DNA from: Shewanella halifaxensis HAW-EB4
GTDB taxonomy: Bacteria > Pseudomonadota > Gammaproteobacteria > Enterobacterales > Shewanellaceae
Length of the DNA: 64,000 nucleotides
Assembly (NCBI RefSeq): GCF_000019185.1
Contig: NC_010334.1
Location: 2,604,001-2,668,000, forward strand
Reading direction: 5' to 3'
Below, one piece after another: positions 46,321 through 56,511 of this stretch. How positions within the stretch are numbered: position 1 is the first letter of the stretch; each line of letters starts with the position of its first letter. The notes below the pieces were generated by a model, which saw only the letters and a list, made by a program, of their open reading frames with translations, had not been told where the DNA came from and did no database searches. The position numbers and the translations under genes are program-made.

Positions 46321-46764
46321 TCAATCTTCCTTTAATTCGCGGATTAGGTATGGAGATAAACAGCGTTCAACATTTGCAACTGTACCACTATTTTTTAAAG
46401 ATGTTACTATAGATAACAGCACTTTAGTGTTCATTGCTAATTGCTCTTGAGCTTGCTTAACTTGCTCGGTTAATTGTGCATTTTTTGAAATTATGGCTGC
46501 TTTACTTTGCGTTGAGCCTTTGCGTAGGCTCGATGCATAAGCACCACCAACATCATCAAATTGCTTATTTCTATACACCTCAATCAGTTCTTTTCTGGTT
46601 GAGGTGGATAGAGTGCTCAGCTTACCTTGAACAATGCCTTTATTTACAAGCCTTCTATGGACATCAGTTGGTGTTATTGGACTGCGGTCATAGCCCTCGG
46701 CAACCATTGTAATCAATTCTCTTTCGATCTCAGTGTCTAGAGCTTTACCACGGAGCACCGCCAT
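46321..46764 (-). CDS. ginD: Small helical DNA-binding-like protein, GinD-like
   Basis: A 147-residue protein. An N-terminal helix-turn-helix-like part (YDRSPITPTDVHRRLVNKGI) is followed by a coiled coil (ISKNAQLTEQVKQAQEQLAM). GAGGAA precedes the ATG. It is the last of four same-strand genes after three tyrosine recombinases, the position and size of GinD in GInt islands, where it is required for excision and integration. The symbol is by position and architecture. Confidence 0.7.
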   Translation of the reverse strand: MAVLRGKALDTEIERELITMVAEGYDRSPITPTDVHRRLVNKGIVQGKLSTLSTSTRKELIEVYRNKQFDDVGGAYASSLRKGSTQSKAAIISKNAQLTEQVKQAQEQLAMNTKVLLSIVTSLKNSGTVANVERCLSPYLIRELKED

Positions 46765-46865
46765 AAAAGTTCCTCATTTTTAATTTCCAGTAAATTGTGT
46801 TGGAAATACTACGTTTCCCTAACACAATATATAAGATTACTTCTGCTGTTTAGTCGTTAGTTTAG

Positions 46866-49292
46866 TTACTCACTAGGCTTTGACAGCTTTTCTAACACAG
46901 CTCTTTTTTCATTAGTTCGATGCTCAACTGCAAATAACGTCGCTAACCGAATTGGTTTCTTTTTGGCATCATATTCCTGTAGATTAACTGGTATTTTTTT
47001 AGCTTCAAAGGACTGACTTTGTTCACTCAGCATTTTAACATTCTCTTTCCGAGCGTTTAAAACCTCTAGGAGTTCGTCCGCCTCGTCGCGTGCTATGATT
47101 TCTAAATAGTTGATCTTCTCGATTTCGGATTCAATACTCTTTAATAAAGACGCTACCTTGTCAGCCTCATCAGCACGTCCTGTTAGAGTATGGTACGGGC
47201 AGGCGGTACCATCTTGACACATAATATTAAAGGGACACTCGATTACAGAAATTTTGCGCATACAGCTACCGAAGGCCAATGGGGATAGGTCTGAGTGTGC
47301 TCGAATAATATCCCTCTTCTCATTATCGTTTTGAAATGCAGCAAGTTCATCCGAAAACTCTTCAAAGATATTCAGATCAATATCATCAAGCATATCAGTG
47401 ATGAACGAAGTTCTGTCGCGCTCTGTTGTAAATGTATGTAGGTTTTGCGCTAGCGCGTTTTCAAGTTTAAGGTCAGGATTTAAGCCAATGATACCAGTGT
47501 TTTTTACCTGATCAACGCCAGTTGGACTCAATGAGATAGCAGTACAGGAATTGTCCTGATGGTAAGAAACTATGTCCGTAGTTAATGCTAGTTCTTCAAT
47601 CGCAAGATGCTGGTATCTTTCGTTTTGTTTGATGTCAGCACGACCCATGACCATAGCCTGTAGATGTTCAGAGACATCTGCTATTGCTAAGAAGGTGTTT
47701 TTATTATGGCGGGGCATATGGGTATTAATCTTGGTGAATTCGCCATTTTTTGTTTTTAGATTATAACGAGTAAAAATAGATGTGTTGCGGTTAATACCCA
47801 TTCCCAAATATGCAGATAAATATCGATACCAAATTGGTGTTGCTAATGGCTTGATCATGCCAGAGTAATTTAATGCAGTAGATCCTACTGGCGTAATGAA
47901 TAAAAGTTTTTCGTATTCGACATCGTAGGAGTAGTCATTTGAAGAGTCCCGCACACGGTAAATCATGTCTGCGGAAAGCTCTTTAGATTTAGTTATGGTC
48001 TGCTTTAAAAAATCATCAATTTGTTTAAGCGTATAAAATTGATCTTCGCGTTTTCTGCGATTTTTAACGATTCGATGAGGTAAAAAGCCAGCTTTTCTTA
48101 GTTTTTCTTTAGCAAAACGCTTTAAATCATTAAAATACCTAATACTATCCGAGGTGGACTCATAAATGTGTGCAACTACATCTGCTAACTCAATTTCTGC
48201 TTCATTTAGATTAACAACGGTTGATTCTTTAGGGACTAGCTCTTGAGGGAGTAGTGTTTTAAAGTTATTACCACGACAATTAACAACCTGATTTCTTAAA
48301 TTTTTTGTTAGCTTTATAGTATCCTTGAAAATGAATTCAACCAAATCTATTGCAAGGGGCTCAACCCAGTGAGTACGCATTCCAGCACCTTTTTTTCCCT
48401 GATAAACGATACCTAGATAATAGGTATGCAAGCCACGTTTTTTAAGTAACTTACGAACTTGTTCATCTTCAACTTCTAGCCTTTTCAATGCATTAATGGT
48501 TATGCCGGATAATTCTTCAAATCGCCAAGCTGTAACAAATAATAACAATGTCATATTCAACATTATTTTTTCGCTATCCTTTTGGACAAGATTTCGAAGA
48601 CTTACAACATTAAGAAAATCCTGGATCTCAACTAGCTTTTCATTTTCCTCATCCCCAAGCCCCTCAGCAAATTCAGCCTCTCTAACCTTCTTGGTACTTG
48701 CTCGTTGAGGACGTTTAACCGTAACCATAAACTCAGGTTCGCTATAGGTAATTTGTTTTTTGCGAAGGACTTCCGCAATACCGTTTAAATAGGTTTGATC
48801 GTCCGCTAATGTACTTTGTTTGCGAAACGTAGCCAGCAATTCAGCAGTATCATTAAGTGTTTCTGACGATATATTGCAAGGCGATGGTTTGACTCCTGAC
48901 ATTAACAAACGAACATAAATGCGCTTTAAAAGTAGGGAAGGGGCAACCAGACTTGCTGCGCTAGGGTACTTGCCAGATTGTCTAAGCTTATAAACTAAAA
49001 ATGCCTGAGTAAAATCAGAAAACAGCGTATCAATTAGAATGGTTTTACCATCCTCGATAACGATATGTTCGTAGCTTTCATCCTCTCGGAACAAAGCTTT
49101 CGAGCGAGTAATAAGGATTTCCTTAAAGTTAACACCTGCGTTGGTAGGGCCAATAAGAAACCCCTTACTTGACCTATTATATATCCATGCTTCACCCCAT
49201 TTTAGGTTGTTTTCATTCGGGGCTAGTACTGTTTCAAAATAACTTTTTTGTTCCGAAATAAATAATGTCAAATTTTCTTGAATTTCCTTCAT
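46866..49292 (-). CDS. ginC: Large tyrosine recombinase, GinC-like
   Basis: An 808-residue protein. The catalytic domain is in the middle to late part: first Arg in LLLFVTAWRFEELSGI (about residue 257), second block THMPRHNKNTFLAIADVSEH, then QAMVMGRADIKQNERYQHLA, whose Tyr is the likely nucleophile. A Cys-rich segment near residue 690 (ECPFNIMCQDGTACPYHTL) may bind zinc, and a coiled coil ends the protein. AGGAGG precedes the ATG, and the gene overlaps the previous one by 4 nt. It is the third gene of a recombinase trio. Confidence 0.82.
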   Translation of the reverse strand: MKEIQENLTLFISEQKSYFETVLAPNENNLKWGEAWIYNRSSKGFLIGPTNAGVNFKEILITRSKALFREDESYEHIVIEDGKTILIDTLFSDFTQAFLVYKLRQSGKYPSAASLVAPSLLLKRIYVRLLMSGVKPSPCNISSETLNDTAELLATFRKQSTLADDQTYLNGIAEVLRKKQITYSEPEFMVTVKRPQRASTKKVREAEFAEGLGDEENEKLVEIQDFLNVVSLRNLVQKDSEKIMLNMTLLLFVTAWRFEELSGITINALKRLEVEDEQVRKLLKKRGLHTYYLGIVYQGKKGAGMRTHWVEPLAIDLVEFIFKDTIKLTKNLRNQVVNCRGNNFKTLLPQELVPKESTVVNLNEAEIELADVVAHIYESTSDSIRYFNDLKRFAKEKLRKAGFLPHRIVKNRRKREDQFYTLKQIDDFLKQTITKSKELSADMIYRVRDSSNDYSYDVEYEKLLFITPVGSTALNYSGMIKPLATPIWYRYLSAYLGMGINRNTSIFTRYNLKTKNGEFTKINTHMPRHNKNTFLAIADVSEHLQAMVMGRADIKQNERYQHLAIEELALTTDIVSYHQDNSCTAISLSPTGVDQVKNTGIIGLNPDLKLENALAQNLHTFTTERDRTSFITDMLDDIDLNIFEEFSDELAAFQNDNEKRDIIRAHSDLSPLAFGSCMRKISVIECPFNIMCQDGTACPYHTLTGRADEADKVASLLKSIESEIEKINYLEIIARDEADELLEVLNARKENVKMLSEQSQSFEAKKIPVNLQEYDAKKKPIRLATLFAVEHRTNEKRAVLEKLSKPSE

Positions 49293-50836
49293 GACAAACC
49301 TCCTTGAAGGCGATTTATAACCAACTTAACCTCGTGTCTGGCGTCCGTCGCGGTGTGGATCATAGGACTATTTTCGTAGCCAGATTTGTTTGTCACATCT
49401 ATTAACTCAAAAAGTTCTTCGCTAAAAATTCTATAAACTTCTTCATGTGGTTCTAGATTTTTGAATGGGCGAAAATAGAAACATCCATAACAGCTCCTAA
49501 CCTTGCATAAGTGACATTTAGCTTGCTTGCGAGTACAACCACCAATGTTTATAAATAGCTTGCCCTTCAACATTCCAGAAACTGTATGTCCAACCCACGT
49601 ATCCTTATCGACTGCATACCCTGTAGTCATTAGACCTACCATATTCATCCAGACAGGATTGGAGCCTAAAGCTTTGTGTTGAACCATGGCTAACTCAGGT
49701 GTCGCCATGATGTAATATGTCGTAGCAACCGTCGAAGAATGCCCCAAAATATATGCTATTTCTTCGGCGCTTGAACCACTCATCGCCATTGTGTGCCCAA
49801 CATTATGTCTAAAATCCGTGAGCACATAACGTTCTGGGATTAGTTCCTTATTGGCAATTGCCATTTTGGTTTCGTCTGACTGGAGAAAGAGCAAGCCTCT
49901 GTTTAAACTAGCATTTAAATCTGAACCGAGACGTACTTTGTCTGTTGTGAATAATTGGCTGTCTTTGGTAAGATTAAATCTGTTCATGTATTCCTCGAGC
50001 AAGAATCCAATAGAATCAGGAATAGCAATTTTAGCGCCATCAACGTTAACTCGACGCTGCTTGGCAAGTGGAACAGTGATACTGTAACGGACCAAATTCG
50101 TTCGAGGGTTTTGAGCCTCACGCCTCAAAGAGGAACCTCGGAGTTTATCAAATTGAATTGAGCGCATACCTGTAGCATACGACAGTCCTAGGATTGTAAG
50201 GTCGGTAAGTTTAGCATCGGTAAGGGCGGCTAATCCTTCCTCTGTAGAGTGCTCGACCAATCCCTTGCCAATCAGTCGCTTTAGATGTGACGGGAAAGAG
50301 TTCTCAATGTCCTGATAGATAAGAAAAGCGTTCTTAACAGATGGAATAGTGACTTCCTCGAGTTTTTCATAATCCTGTATTTCGAATTGTGGCATTCCCA
50401 TCCGAAATAGATGTCTGCAAGTGCGTTTTAAATCATAATATTTCATTGAGTCAGCATAGGACTCTGATTTTGCAAGGTTTTCAAGAGAGTCAAAATAAAT
50501 ATCAGAACTTAGCTCTAAGTCGCATATAAACGATTTGATATTATTAAACCTATCGAGCCGTATCGGTGCAGCCCTCATGTTAAAATCGACGACACACACA
50601 TATTTCAATAAATCCGTTATAAACTGATTTGGGCAAACCATGTCAAATTTAACTTTATTGCCGCCATATTTAAACTCCCACACATCTAAAGATGGGTTAA
50701 TTGATTGAGTATCGAAATCAGAATTCGTTGGTAAAACCAACCGATTAGGTAACTCTAACCCGCTAATAAATCGAATTTGTTCAGCACTTAGGGAGACAGG
50801 TGATGTACCGCTGAGTTTCTTGTTTAAATTACTCAA
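49289..50836 (-). CDS. ginB: Tyrosine recombinase, GinB-like
   Basis: A 515-residue protein. Catalytic residues: Arg in SYATGMRSIQFDKLRG, the His/Arg block in LTDFRHNVGHTMAMSG, and LGHSSTVATTYYIMATPELA with the nucleophilic Tyr. A Cys-dense segment follows near residue 435 (GGCTRKQAKCHLCKVRSCYG), unusual for simple integrases and likely a zinc module. It overlaps both neighbours by 4 nt, so the trio is translationally coupled. Confidence 0.85.
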   Translation of the reverse strand: MSNLNKKLSGTSPVSLSAEQIRFISGLELPNRLVLPTNSDFDTQSINPSLDVWEFKYGGNKVKFDMVCPNQFITDLLKYVCVVDFNMRAAPIRLDRFNNIKSFICDLELSSDIYFDSLENLAKSESYADSMKYYDLKRTCRHLFRMGMPQFEIQDYEKLEEVTIPSVKNAFLIYQDIENSFPSHLKRLIGKGLVEHSTEEGLAALTDAKLTDLTILGLSYATGMRSIQFDKLRGSSLRREAQNPRTNLVRYSITVPLAKQRRVNVDGAKIAIPDSIGFLLEEYMNRFNLTKDSQLFTTDKVRLGSDLNASLNRGLLFLQSDETKMAIANKELIPERYVLTDFRHNVGHTMAMSGSSAEEIAYILGHSSTVATTYYIMATPELAMVQHKALGSNPVWMNMVGLMTTGYAVDKDTWVGHTVSGMLKGKLFINIGGCTRKQAKCHLCKVRSCYGCFYFRPFKNLEPHEEVYRIFSEELFELIDVTNKSGYENSPMIHTATDARHEVKLVINRLQGGLS

Positions 50837-52185
50837 AATTCAATATCCTCATCAATTAGGTTGTCGTATAACGTACTGTTAAATATGTTTAGTAAAGACA
50901 TATTGGCCTGATTTTGGATAAATCGCCTACCATAGTGTTGCGGCATTCTAGATTTTAGCGACCAACCACCTAACACTCTTAATTGCTCGATGCTGTCTTC
51001 CATGATCCCGGAAACCTTAACGGCTTTAGTGTTAATATATTTATCACTCGTTTGGCTGTAGATTGCAGCCAAAGTACTAAATGCCCATGTGTGCCGTAGC
51101 CAATGCGGTGTAATGTTTGCTGTTATTGCATCGCTATATTCGATGTTGAAGTGCGCAGGAAAATTTTTCTTAAATGATTTTGCAGTTCTTTCGAACTCTT
51201 TTAATATGCCGCGATAGGATAGGGGACGGTATGGTTTAACCGAAGATGCAAAAATAAAATCGTGGCCACATTGTTCATCTGTGGGTCTCGACTTGTTGTA
51301 GTAAACACCGAAAATTAAATTGTAATGTTCTCTGGTAATATCAATCTTTCTAGTACTTTGCATTGTTTTTATGGAAGGTTTCTGACTTCGAGTATCGTTA
51401 TTGTCTTCAAGGTTTTGCACTATCATCAAAAATTTACTGCTATCTGTCATATAGGGTTTAAATGATATCTTTTGCAACAACTGAATTTCACCAACTCGAA
51501 GACCATACCGCAGCATCAGCAGCCACATTAGGTAATTGCGTATTTGTATGGGCTGGCTAACCTGGGGGTTCAGTGGATTTTGCGCTTTTTTGGTGCTTGG
51601 TCGAATGACCTTTGAAAAATCAACACATTGATCAGCACTTAAACTATGAAGCGTGCTTGTTTGTGAGCCGCTGTCCCTGATGTATCTCTGGAAACTCTTT
51701 CGTGGTGTTTCTAGTTTCATTTTCAATAATTTGCGGTGTGCTAATATTTCTGTTTTAGACTGGTTGGTGTATCTAGAGTCCACGTAGATGTCGATTAGAC
51801 ACTTAATGAAACGAATGACTGCCAAGCATCGAGTTGAATGCGTCGTCAATTTCTTCGTGTCTGTATTTACATTTCCCGAAAATAAAACATGTAGATTCAA
51901 TTTTCGTCCTGCAACCAAATATTCCCAGAACGGCTCTAGCTCATCAATTAAAAGCTCAATATCTTGGAATCCTGATTTGTATAGAGAGTAATCCAGAGTC
52001 TCACTAAATTTATCGAACCAGAACTCATAAAAAAACTGAACAGCCTGTAGCTCAGCTCGTTGCGTGCTGAATGCATTTTTACGTAGTTTGTATTCGCAAT
52101 AGCGAAACGACAATAATGGGGGCAACATCGTTTCAGAATCACATAGGTACCAGAACTCATCTTTGAAACACATCGTTTTATACAT
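50833..52185 (-). CDS. ginA: Tyrosine recombinase, GinA-like
   Basis: A 450-residue integrase-type protein and the first gene of the gin operon. Catalytic marks: Arg in MLRYGLRVGEIQLLQ, ITPHWLRHTWAFSTLAA, then LGGWSLKSRMPQHYGRRFI with the Tyr nucleophile. The N-terminal 200 residues form the arm/core-binding part. Only a weak ribosome-binding site is seen. In GInt islands ginA lies next to one island end, which would put a boundary just right of 52.2 kb. Confidence 0.85.
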   Translation of the reverse strand: MYKTMCFKDEFWYLCDSETMLPPLLSFRYCEYKLRKNAFSTQRAELQAVQFFYEFWFDKFSETLDYSLYKSGFQDIELLIDELEPFWEYLVAGRKLNLHVLFSGNVNTDTKKLTTHSTRCLAVIRFIKCLIDIYVDSRYTNQSKTEILAHRKLLKMKLETPRKSFQRYIRDSGSQTSTLHSLSADQCVDFSKVIRPSTKKAQNPLNPQVSQPIQIRNYLMWLLMLRYGLRVGEIQLLQKISFKPYMTDSSKFLMIVQNLEDNNDTRSQKPSIKTMQSTRKIDITREHYNLIFGVYYNKSRPTDEQCGHDFIFASSVKPYRPLSYRGILKEFERTAKSFKKNFPAHFNIEYSDAITANITPHWLRHTWAFSTLAAIYSQTSDKYINTKAVKVSGIMEDSIEQLRVLGGWSLKSRMPQHYGRRFIQNQANMSLLNIFNSTLYDNLIDEDIEF

Positions 52186-52534
52186 AAAAAACCCACAACG
52201 TTATGAACTAAATTGGCAGTACAAATATTCAGCATATGAACCAGAGTATAAGGACATATAAGGCACGTCAAGTGTTTTAGATAGTGTGTATAAGTTACTG
52301 ATAAGGGGGGGCTATTGAAAAAGATTATAAATCTATGAACTAAAATAGATGTTCTTGGTATTTAACATAATATACATTGTGCGCATAGACATGTAAAAGT
52401 CACCAGAATGAGGTTAGACCTGAATATCGTGGTTCGATTGTATATTCAGGCCGATGGTTTCACTCGCGTGCATTACGTTCATCAAGCTATATGGCTGCAG
52501 TCTGTCAATTACATCTCTGCATCTGAATTCAATC

Positions 52535-52570
52535 ATCTACATCTACATCTACATCTACATCTACATCTAC
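52535..52570 (+). repeat. Six tandem copies of ATCTAC
   Basis: A perfect 36-bp run of the hexamer ATCTAC, 350 bp upstream of ginA. It could be a simple-sequence repeat that varies in number. It does not lie in a defensible coding frame. Confidence 0.95.
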
Positions 52571-54404
52571 AATCAGTAAAACCATACGCCATTCCGTTTT
52601 ACTACTGATTACGGAAAAATTTGCTAACTGAATACGCTGACTAACAACTTGGCTAAAGACATTGAGACTTAACTGTTTGCTGTTACGGCTTCCAGCTTAA
52701 CGGTGTCGCTCAGTAGTTTTGTCATGAACACGACGTCACGTACTCAACTAACTTTAATATACTAAACTCAAAATTCAAAGCTAAGCACTCAAACGAAAAG
52801 CTGAGTATTTAAAAACTCACAGTAGATTGAAAACATACAGAAAATTTCTATTTTTATCGTGCGCTACGTGAAATCTGCTTAACTGAGCTAGCCAAACTTT
52901 TAAAGTAGCCACACAGCGCGCCGTATTGATTTACCCAAATGTTCGATCAATTCAGCCAATCTAGCTAAACCGCCTAAACTGGTTAAACTGCTGGCTAAAT
53001 GACAACGACCAGACTGCAAACGGGTTTGTATTAGCTTCATCTAGGTATTGTGAAATTGAGTCTATTCTTATCTAAATCTAGCCTGTCTGGGCATTGCCAT
53101 AACTAGAGTTAGCGCTAGAATTACAGCTGGTTAGCTCAAGTCGCTCATGATGTGCTCAACAATAGAAATGCTTGGTTGTCGATATTATCGAATGACTACT
53201 ATATCGGGATTGGCCTGAAATCTTGATAAGACACTGACTAAGCCAGAACGTTGTTTATCTAAACCGTGATTTTTATGAGCCACGTTTTATCTGAGCTGAC
53301 TATGCTTCATTGAAAGCATAGTTGTTATGAAGAGCAAATTGTTGTGCGGAGCGAACCGGCGCATGAAGACAGATTATTAATAACTTACTTTAAATAGATG
53401 GTCGTAATATCTAGCAAGCTATAGACTATAGAAAGATGGGTAAAGTAATAGAAAGATAAGTAGATAAGTTATAGCGGCGAAAACCCCTTTTAAGGCAATT
53501 GCCGATAATGTCACTTATCGGCATTAACCTGTCTCTGAAATCTCTGTAGCAATTTAGGTAGAAATCCATACAGAAATTCTAACTTTGCTTTTGTGGTTAA
53601 CAACTGGATTGGGTGCAGAATTAGAGTATTGGAAAAGCATAACAAGCTCGAATGGTTAACTTAAGATGACGATCTAAGACTTGAGTATCTGATATAGAGG
53701 CCTGAAACTATGCACTTATAATCAGTTGCTTACAGCTAACATTAACCCATTGAATTAGCTTCACCTCGAACACTACTAGGCGGTTAATTATCGCGTACAT
53801 GCCCTACTTTATCACGGCTCGACTGGCTCTTTTGACTGCTAACTTCACGCTTATCTCTTGATTCTTATCTCCAGATGCTTAGATCTAAAAGCCTCACATG
53901 CCCCCCCAAAAGTGCGCCTATAAAAGCAGGCGTCCTCCCCGCTTTCGCTCTATAACGAGAATGAACAAAATTCTGTTTCTAGGCTTACAACAGAGACAAC
54001 AAGTTTGAGAGCTTGGAGTGCGAATCGCCGACTTAAACTAGGAACCAGCGGATAGTAAAGGGACATTTATTGGTAGGAGACCGGCTGGATTATAGAATAA
54101 ATAGGCTGGTCTACATGCCCTACTCACCTGTGTCATTTAGCATGAGGCCACGGTTCGCGGCATATACTACACCCGCAGCCATTGCTCGATTGACGTTGCG
54201 AATAATCGATGCTTTTAAAGCAGGAATTGACATCTTTAAGGTATAGTCTCAGCGCGCCTGAGTCGCCCTGTTCAAAATAGTGTTGCGTTAGCTCTTAACT
54301 GATAGCTTTTAACAAGTAGCGATGGCTGTTTTATCTGACTCGGCTGGGCGCTGAATTAATGCAAATATTGGCGATAGACCACGGGCGCGGCCTTTACGGA
54401 TAAG

Positions 54405-54430
54405 TAGCCCCCATCAATGTGGGGCTTTAC
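54405..54430 (+). terminator. GC-rich hairpin, possible terminator
   Basis: AGCCCCCAT...GTGGGGCT forms a 6-8 bp stem with a short loop, followed by TTTACT. With no clear gene before it, its role is uncertain. Confidence 0.35.
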
Positions 54431-54842
54431 TGGGGCTGGTCACATCCACGGTTTCTTCTGCGAATACGGCGGCATTACACCACTAGCTAAAGGGATAAAA
54501 GCGAATGCACAGTGCGCCGAATTTTGTGGAAGAGCTCGTATATCGCATTCCCGCGATACACGGCTTATAGCTCATTTAAAGATATCCACGTTAGGTTCAG
54601 TGTGAAAGTTAAGCTTTGCTAGAAGTGCTGTGCAAGCTTCTAAATCAGAGACGATTTAGTAGAGCCTATAGGGATATATTTACGGCGTCTTGCTAAAGCA
54701 CAAAAGCAAAGCTAACTTCTAAGTGGTCTAATTGTGAATAGGTACTGAAGCACTTTCTCTTGGAAAGGTACTTTACTGACTAAGTATCTACGTTGATTTG
54801 TGTTTAGTAGCTACTCAGTTCTTATTCAATTTTATTAAACAG

Positions 54843-56132
54843 CTACTCAATCCCCTGCAAGTAATCTAACGGTTTATTCTGCGCACTCTCATGACGTTCG
54901 ATCTGGGTGGTGTGCAGATATTGCGAGGTGGTGTCGATACTCTCATGACCGGCATCGGCTTGTACGTGTGACAATGGCCGGCCGTTAATATTGATGTCGT
55001 GGGTAATGCCTGTGTGGCGAATATTGTGGATACTTAAGCCTCGCATCTGCTGTGCATCCTCAATAAAGCCGTCTGTTTCGATGCTATTCGCCGCGATTTC
55101 GATGATCTTATCGACTTCTTCTCGAATTTGACGGATCCCTAGGTTGGCATTCAAGCAGCCGACTTCCCGCCCTCGTCCCGCCGCTTTTTGGCGCACGATT
55201 AATGGATGCTGTTCGCTGCCAGTCGGTAATGGCGACAGCTTTAAGTAGCTACGATATTGGCTCAGTGCATCGAGTAACGCCTTGGATACGGCCACACTTC
55301 TGCTCTTGCCCCCTTTACTCTTGGGGATATAAAAGCTCCAGATCCCGGTCTGGCGGTTTTGCTTAAACTGGCTCATCACTGGCGAGTACCCCGCCCTAGC
55401 CGATACTTCGGAGACTCTAAGATAGCAGGAGTAGATCAGTTTAATCAGAAACAGACTTCGCTGATGTAATTCAGGCAGTGATTTGGCTAACTTCTCTACC
55501 GTGGACATAATGTAGGACCACTGCAACTCGGTGAACGCCAATTGATTATCGTCATCGGTGTTGAGACGGTACTTCTGTCTTGAGGAAAAACGACTCTTAT
55601 TGAGCCACATCTGCGCCGGATTTTTCTCGCAGAAATCCTCCCCCATCAAATAACTATAGAAGCTAGAAAGAATTGCGACCTTAGTCTTGAGTGCACTATC
55701 ACTAAGGGCATAAGGCTGAGCTTTTCCGTCAATTTTTTTGCCTCTAAAAGGAAGCCAGTTCGGATTGGGCGTACGTTCATCGCTAGCTTTGTCACACTTA
55801 AATTGGGCCACGTTAAAATAGCCAATAAGTTCGATTGGCGGATTCTTACAGTACTCTATATATAGGCCAACCTCTCTGCGCCCTATGGCACTAACGTTGA
55901 GCTTAATCACATCGAAACACCAGTGCAGGAATGTGGTTAACTCACTTCGGTAGGCTTTATAATTATTCTCATTGTATTTTTGCTCGAATAGCCAGTCGGT
56001 GGCGTGTTCAAAGACCAAGCCCGTCTCATCGAGAACCCCCAAACTCAGCTGGGTGATATGTTGGTTAACAAGAGGGTTGCCAGTTTGGATATAGTCGATT
56101 GAGTCAAAAAGAGGAATAACTGGGGGTAACTG
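54843..56132 (-). CDS. Site-specific tyrosine integrase
   Basis: A 429-residue phage/Xer-type recombinase. A SAM-like N-terminal core-binding domain (LTTFLHWCFDVIKLNVSAIG) precedes the catalytic domain: Arg in IYSCYLRVSEVSARAG, SIHNIRHTGITH with the H-x-x-R block, and AGHESIDTTSQYLHTT with the second His and the Tyr. It appears intact. The ATG at 56132 is taken; the longer frame would start with TTG at 56177 and adds an unnatural hydrophobic stretch. It has no xis-like gene beside it and may mark the right end of the accessory region. Confidence 0.85.
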   Translation of the reverse strand, partial: QLPPVIPLFDSIDYIQTGNPLVNQHITQLSLGVLDETGLVFEHATDWLFEQKYNENNYKAYRSELTTFLHWCFDVIKLNVSAIGRREVGLYIEYCKNPPIELIGYFNVAQFKCDKASDERTPNPNWLPFRGKKIDGKAQPYALSDSALKTKVAILSSFYSYLMGEDFCEKNPAQMWLNKSRFSSRQKYRLNTDDDNQLAFTELQWSYIMSTVEKLAKSLPELHQRSLFLIKLIYSCYLRVSEVSARAGYSPVMSQFKQNRQTGIWSFYIPKSKGGKSRSVAVSKALLDALSQYRSYLKLSPLPTGSEQHPLIVRQKAAGRGREVGCLNANLGIRQIREEVDKIIEIAANSIETDGFIEDAQQMRGLSIHNIRHTGITHDININGRPLSHVQADAGHESIDTTSQYLHTTQIERHESAQNKPLDYLQGIE

Positions 56133-56221
56133 CATAAGGAAAACCGCTATAAAAACGTATATCCTTATTATAATCAATAAGATGAATAAACGATATCCTT
56201 AATTAGCCCTATTGTATTGTT

Positions 56222-56467
56222 TTACTGTTCTATAACCAATATTGCAGCTTGAACAGCCTCTTGGCATTGGCTTTTACACTTCTCTTGGCACTGCTTGTTA
56301 CAATGAATGCGTTTTTCACAGCTCCACAGACATAGTTGCCATACAGCTTTCTTCGTCTGCGCATCTAAACACTTAAAATCGGCAGCACACAGTACCCCTT
56401 GTTGTATAAGCTCCGCGATTTTGTCTTCTGGGATCCTGATATTTAACTGTCTGTTAGGAGCGCGCAT
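56222..56467 (-). CDS. Small Cys-rich protein behind a Fur-like box
   Basis: An 81-residue protein of no recognised family. The first half looks like a small helical DNA- or protein-binding part (LNIRIPEDKIAELIQQGVLC). The second half has cysteines in WQLCLWSCEKRIHCNKQCQE and KCKSQCQEA, spacing C-x3-C-x5-C-x3-C-x3-C-x3-C, suited to binding a metal or forming disulfides. A Fur-like box 44 bp before the ATG suggests iron control. It lies between the integrase and the lipoprotein gene beside the cbb3 operon. Confidence 0.6.
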   Translation of the reverse strand: MRAPNRQLNIRIPEDKIAELIQQGVLCAADFKCLDAQTKKAVWQLCLWSCEKRIHCNKQCQEKCKSQCQEAVQAAILVIEQ

Positions 56468-56511
56468 CTTACTTCTTCTTTGTTCTAATGGGGAGACTTA
56501 ATATAACTAAA

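Larger units (their letters stand above)
52186..54842. other. 2.6-kb gene-poor stretch between the gin operon and the next integrase
   Basis: No coding frame here is convincing. It contains the ATCTAC tandem repeat, many runs of the type CTAAACTGG/TAAACTG around 52970-53010, two copies of ACATGCCCTACT (about 53799 and 54112), a GC-rich hairpin near 53915-53940, and a 37-codon minus-strand frame at 54120-54233 (SIPALKASIIRNVNRAMAAG). That frame reads like a gene fragment. Decayed genes or a non-coding functional region are both possible. Confidence 0.5.

Noticed and set aside
52535..52570. CRISPR array
   Set aside because: The ATCTAC repeats are a simple tandem repeat without spacers. No repeat-spacer pattern or cas gene was seen anywhere in the window.
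52408..52608. 66-codon frame with a His-Leu repeat
   Set aside because: The repeat is just the ATCTAC hexamer read in one frame; nothing else supports a gene.
54417..54605. 62-codon plus-strand frame in the gene-poor stretch
   Set aside because: Starts inside a hairpin, has no ribosome-binding site and no recognisable pattern.
54843..56132. Integron integrase IntI
   Set aside because: The protein is a general tyrosine integrase; no IntI-specific insert between the second and third catalytic blocks was recognised, and it is 11 kb from the last attC-like site.
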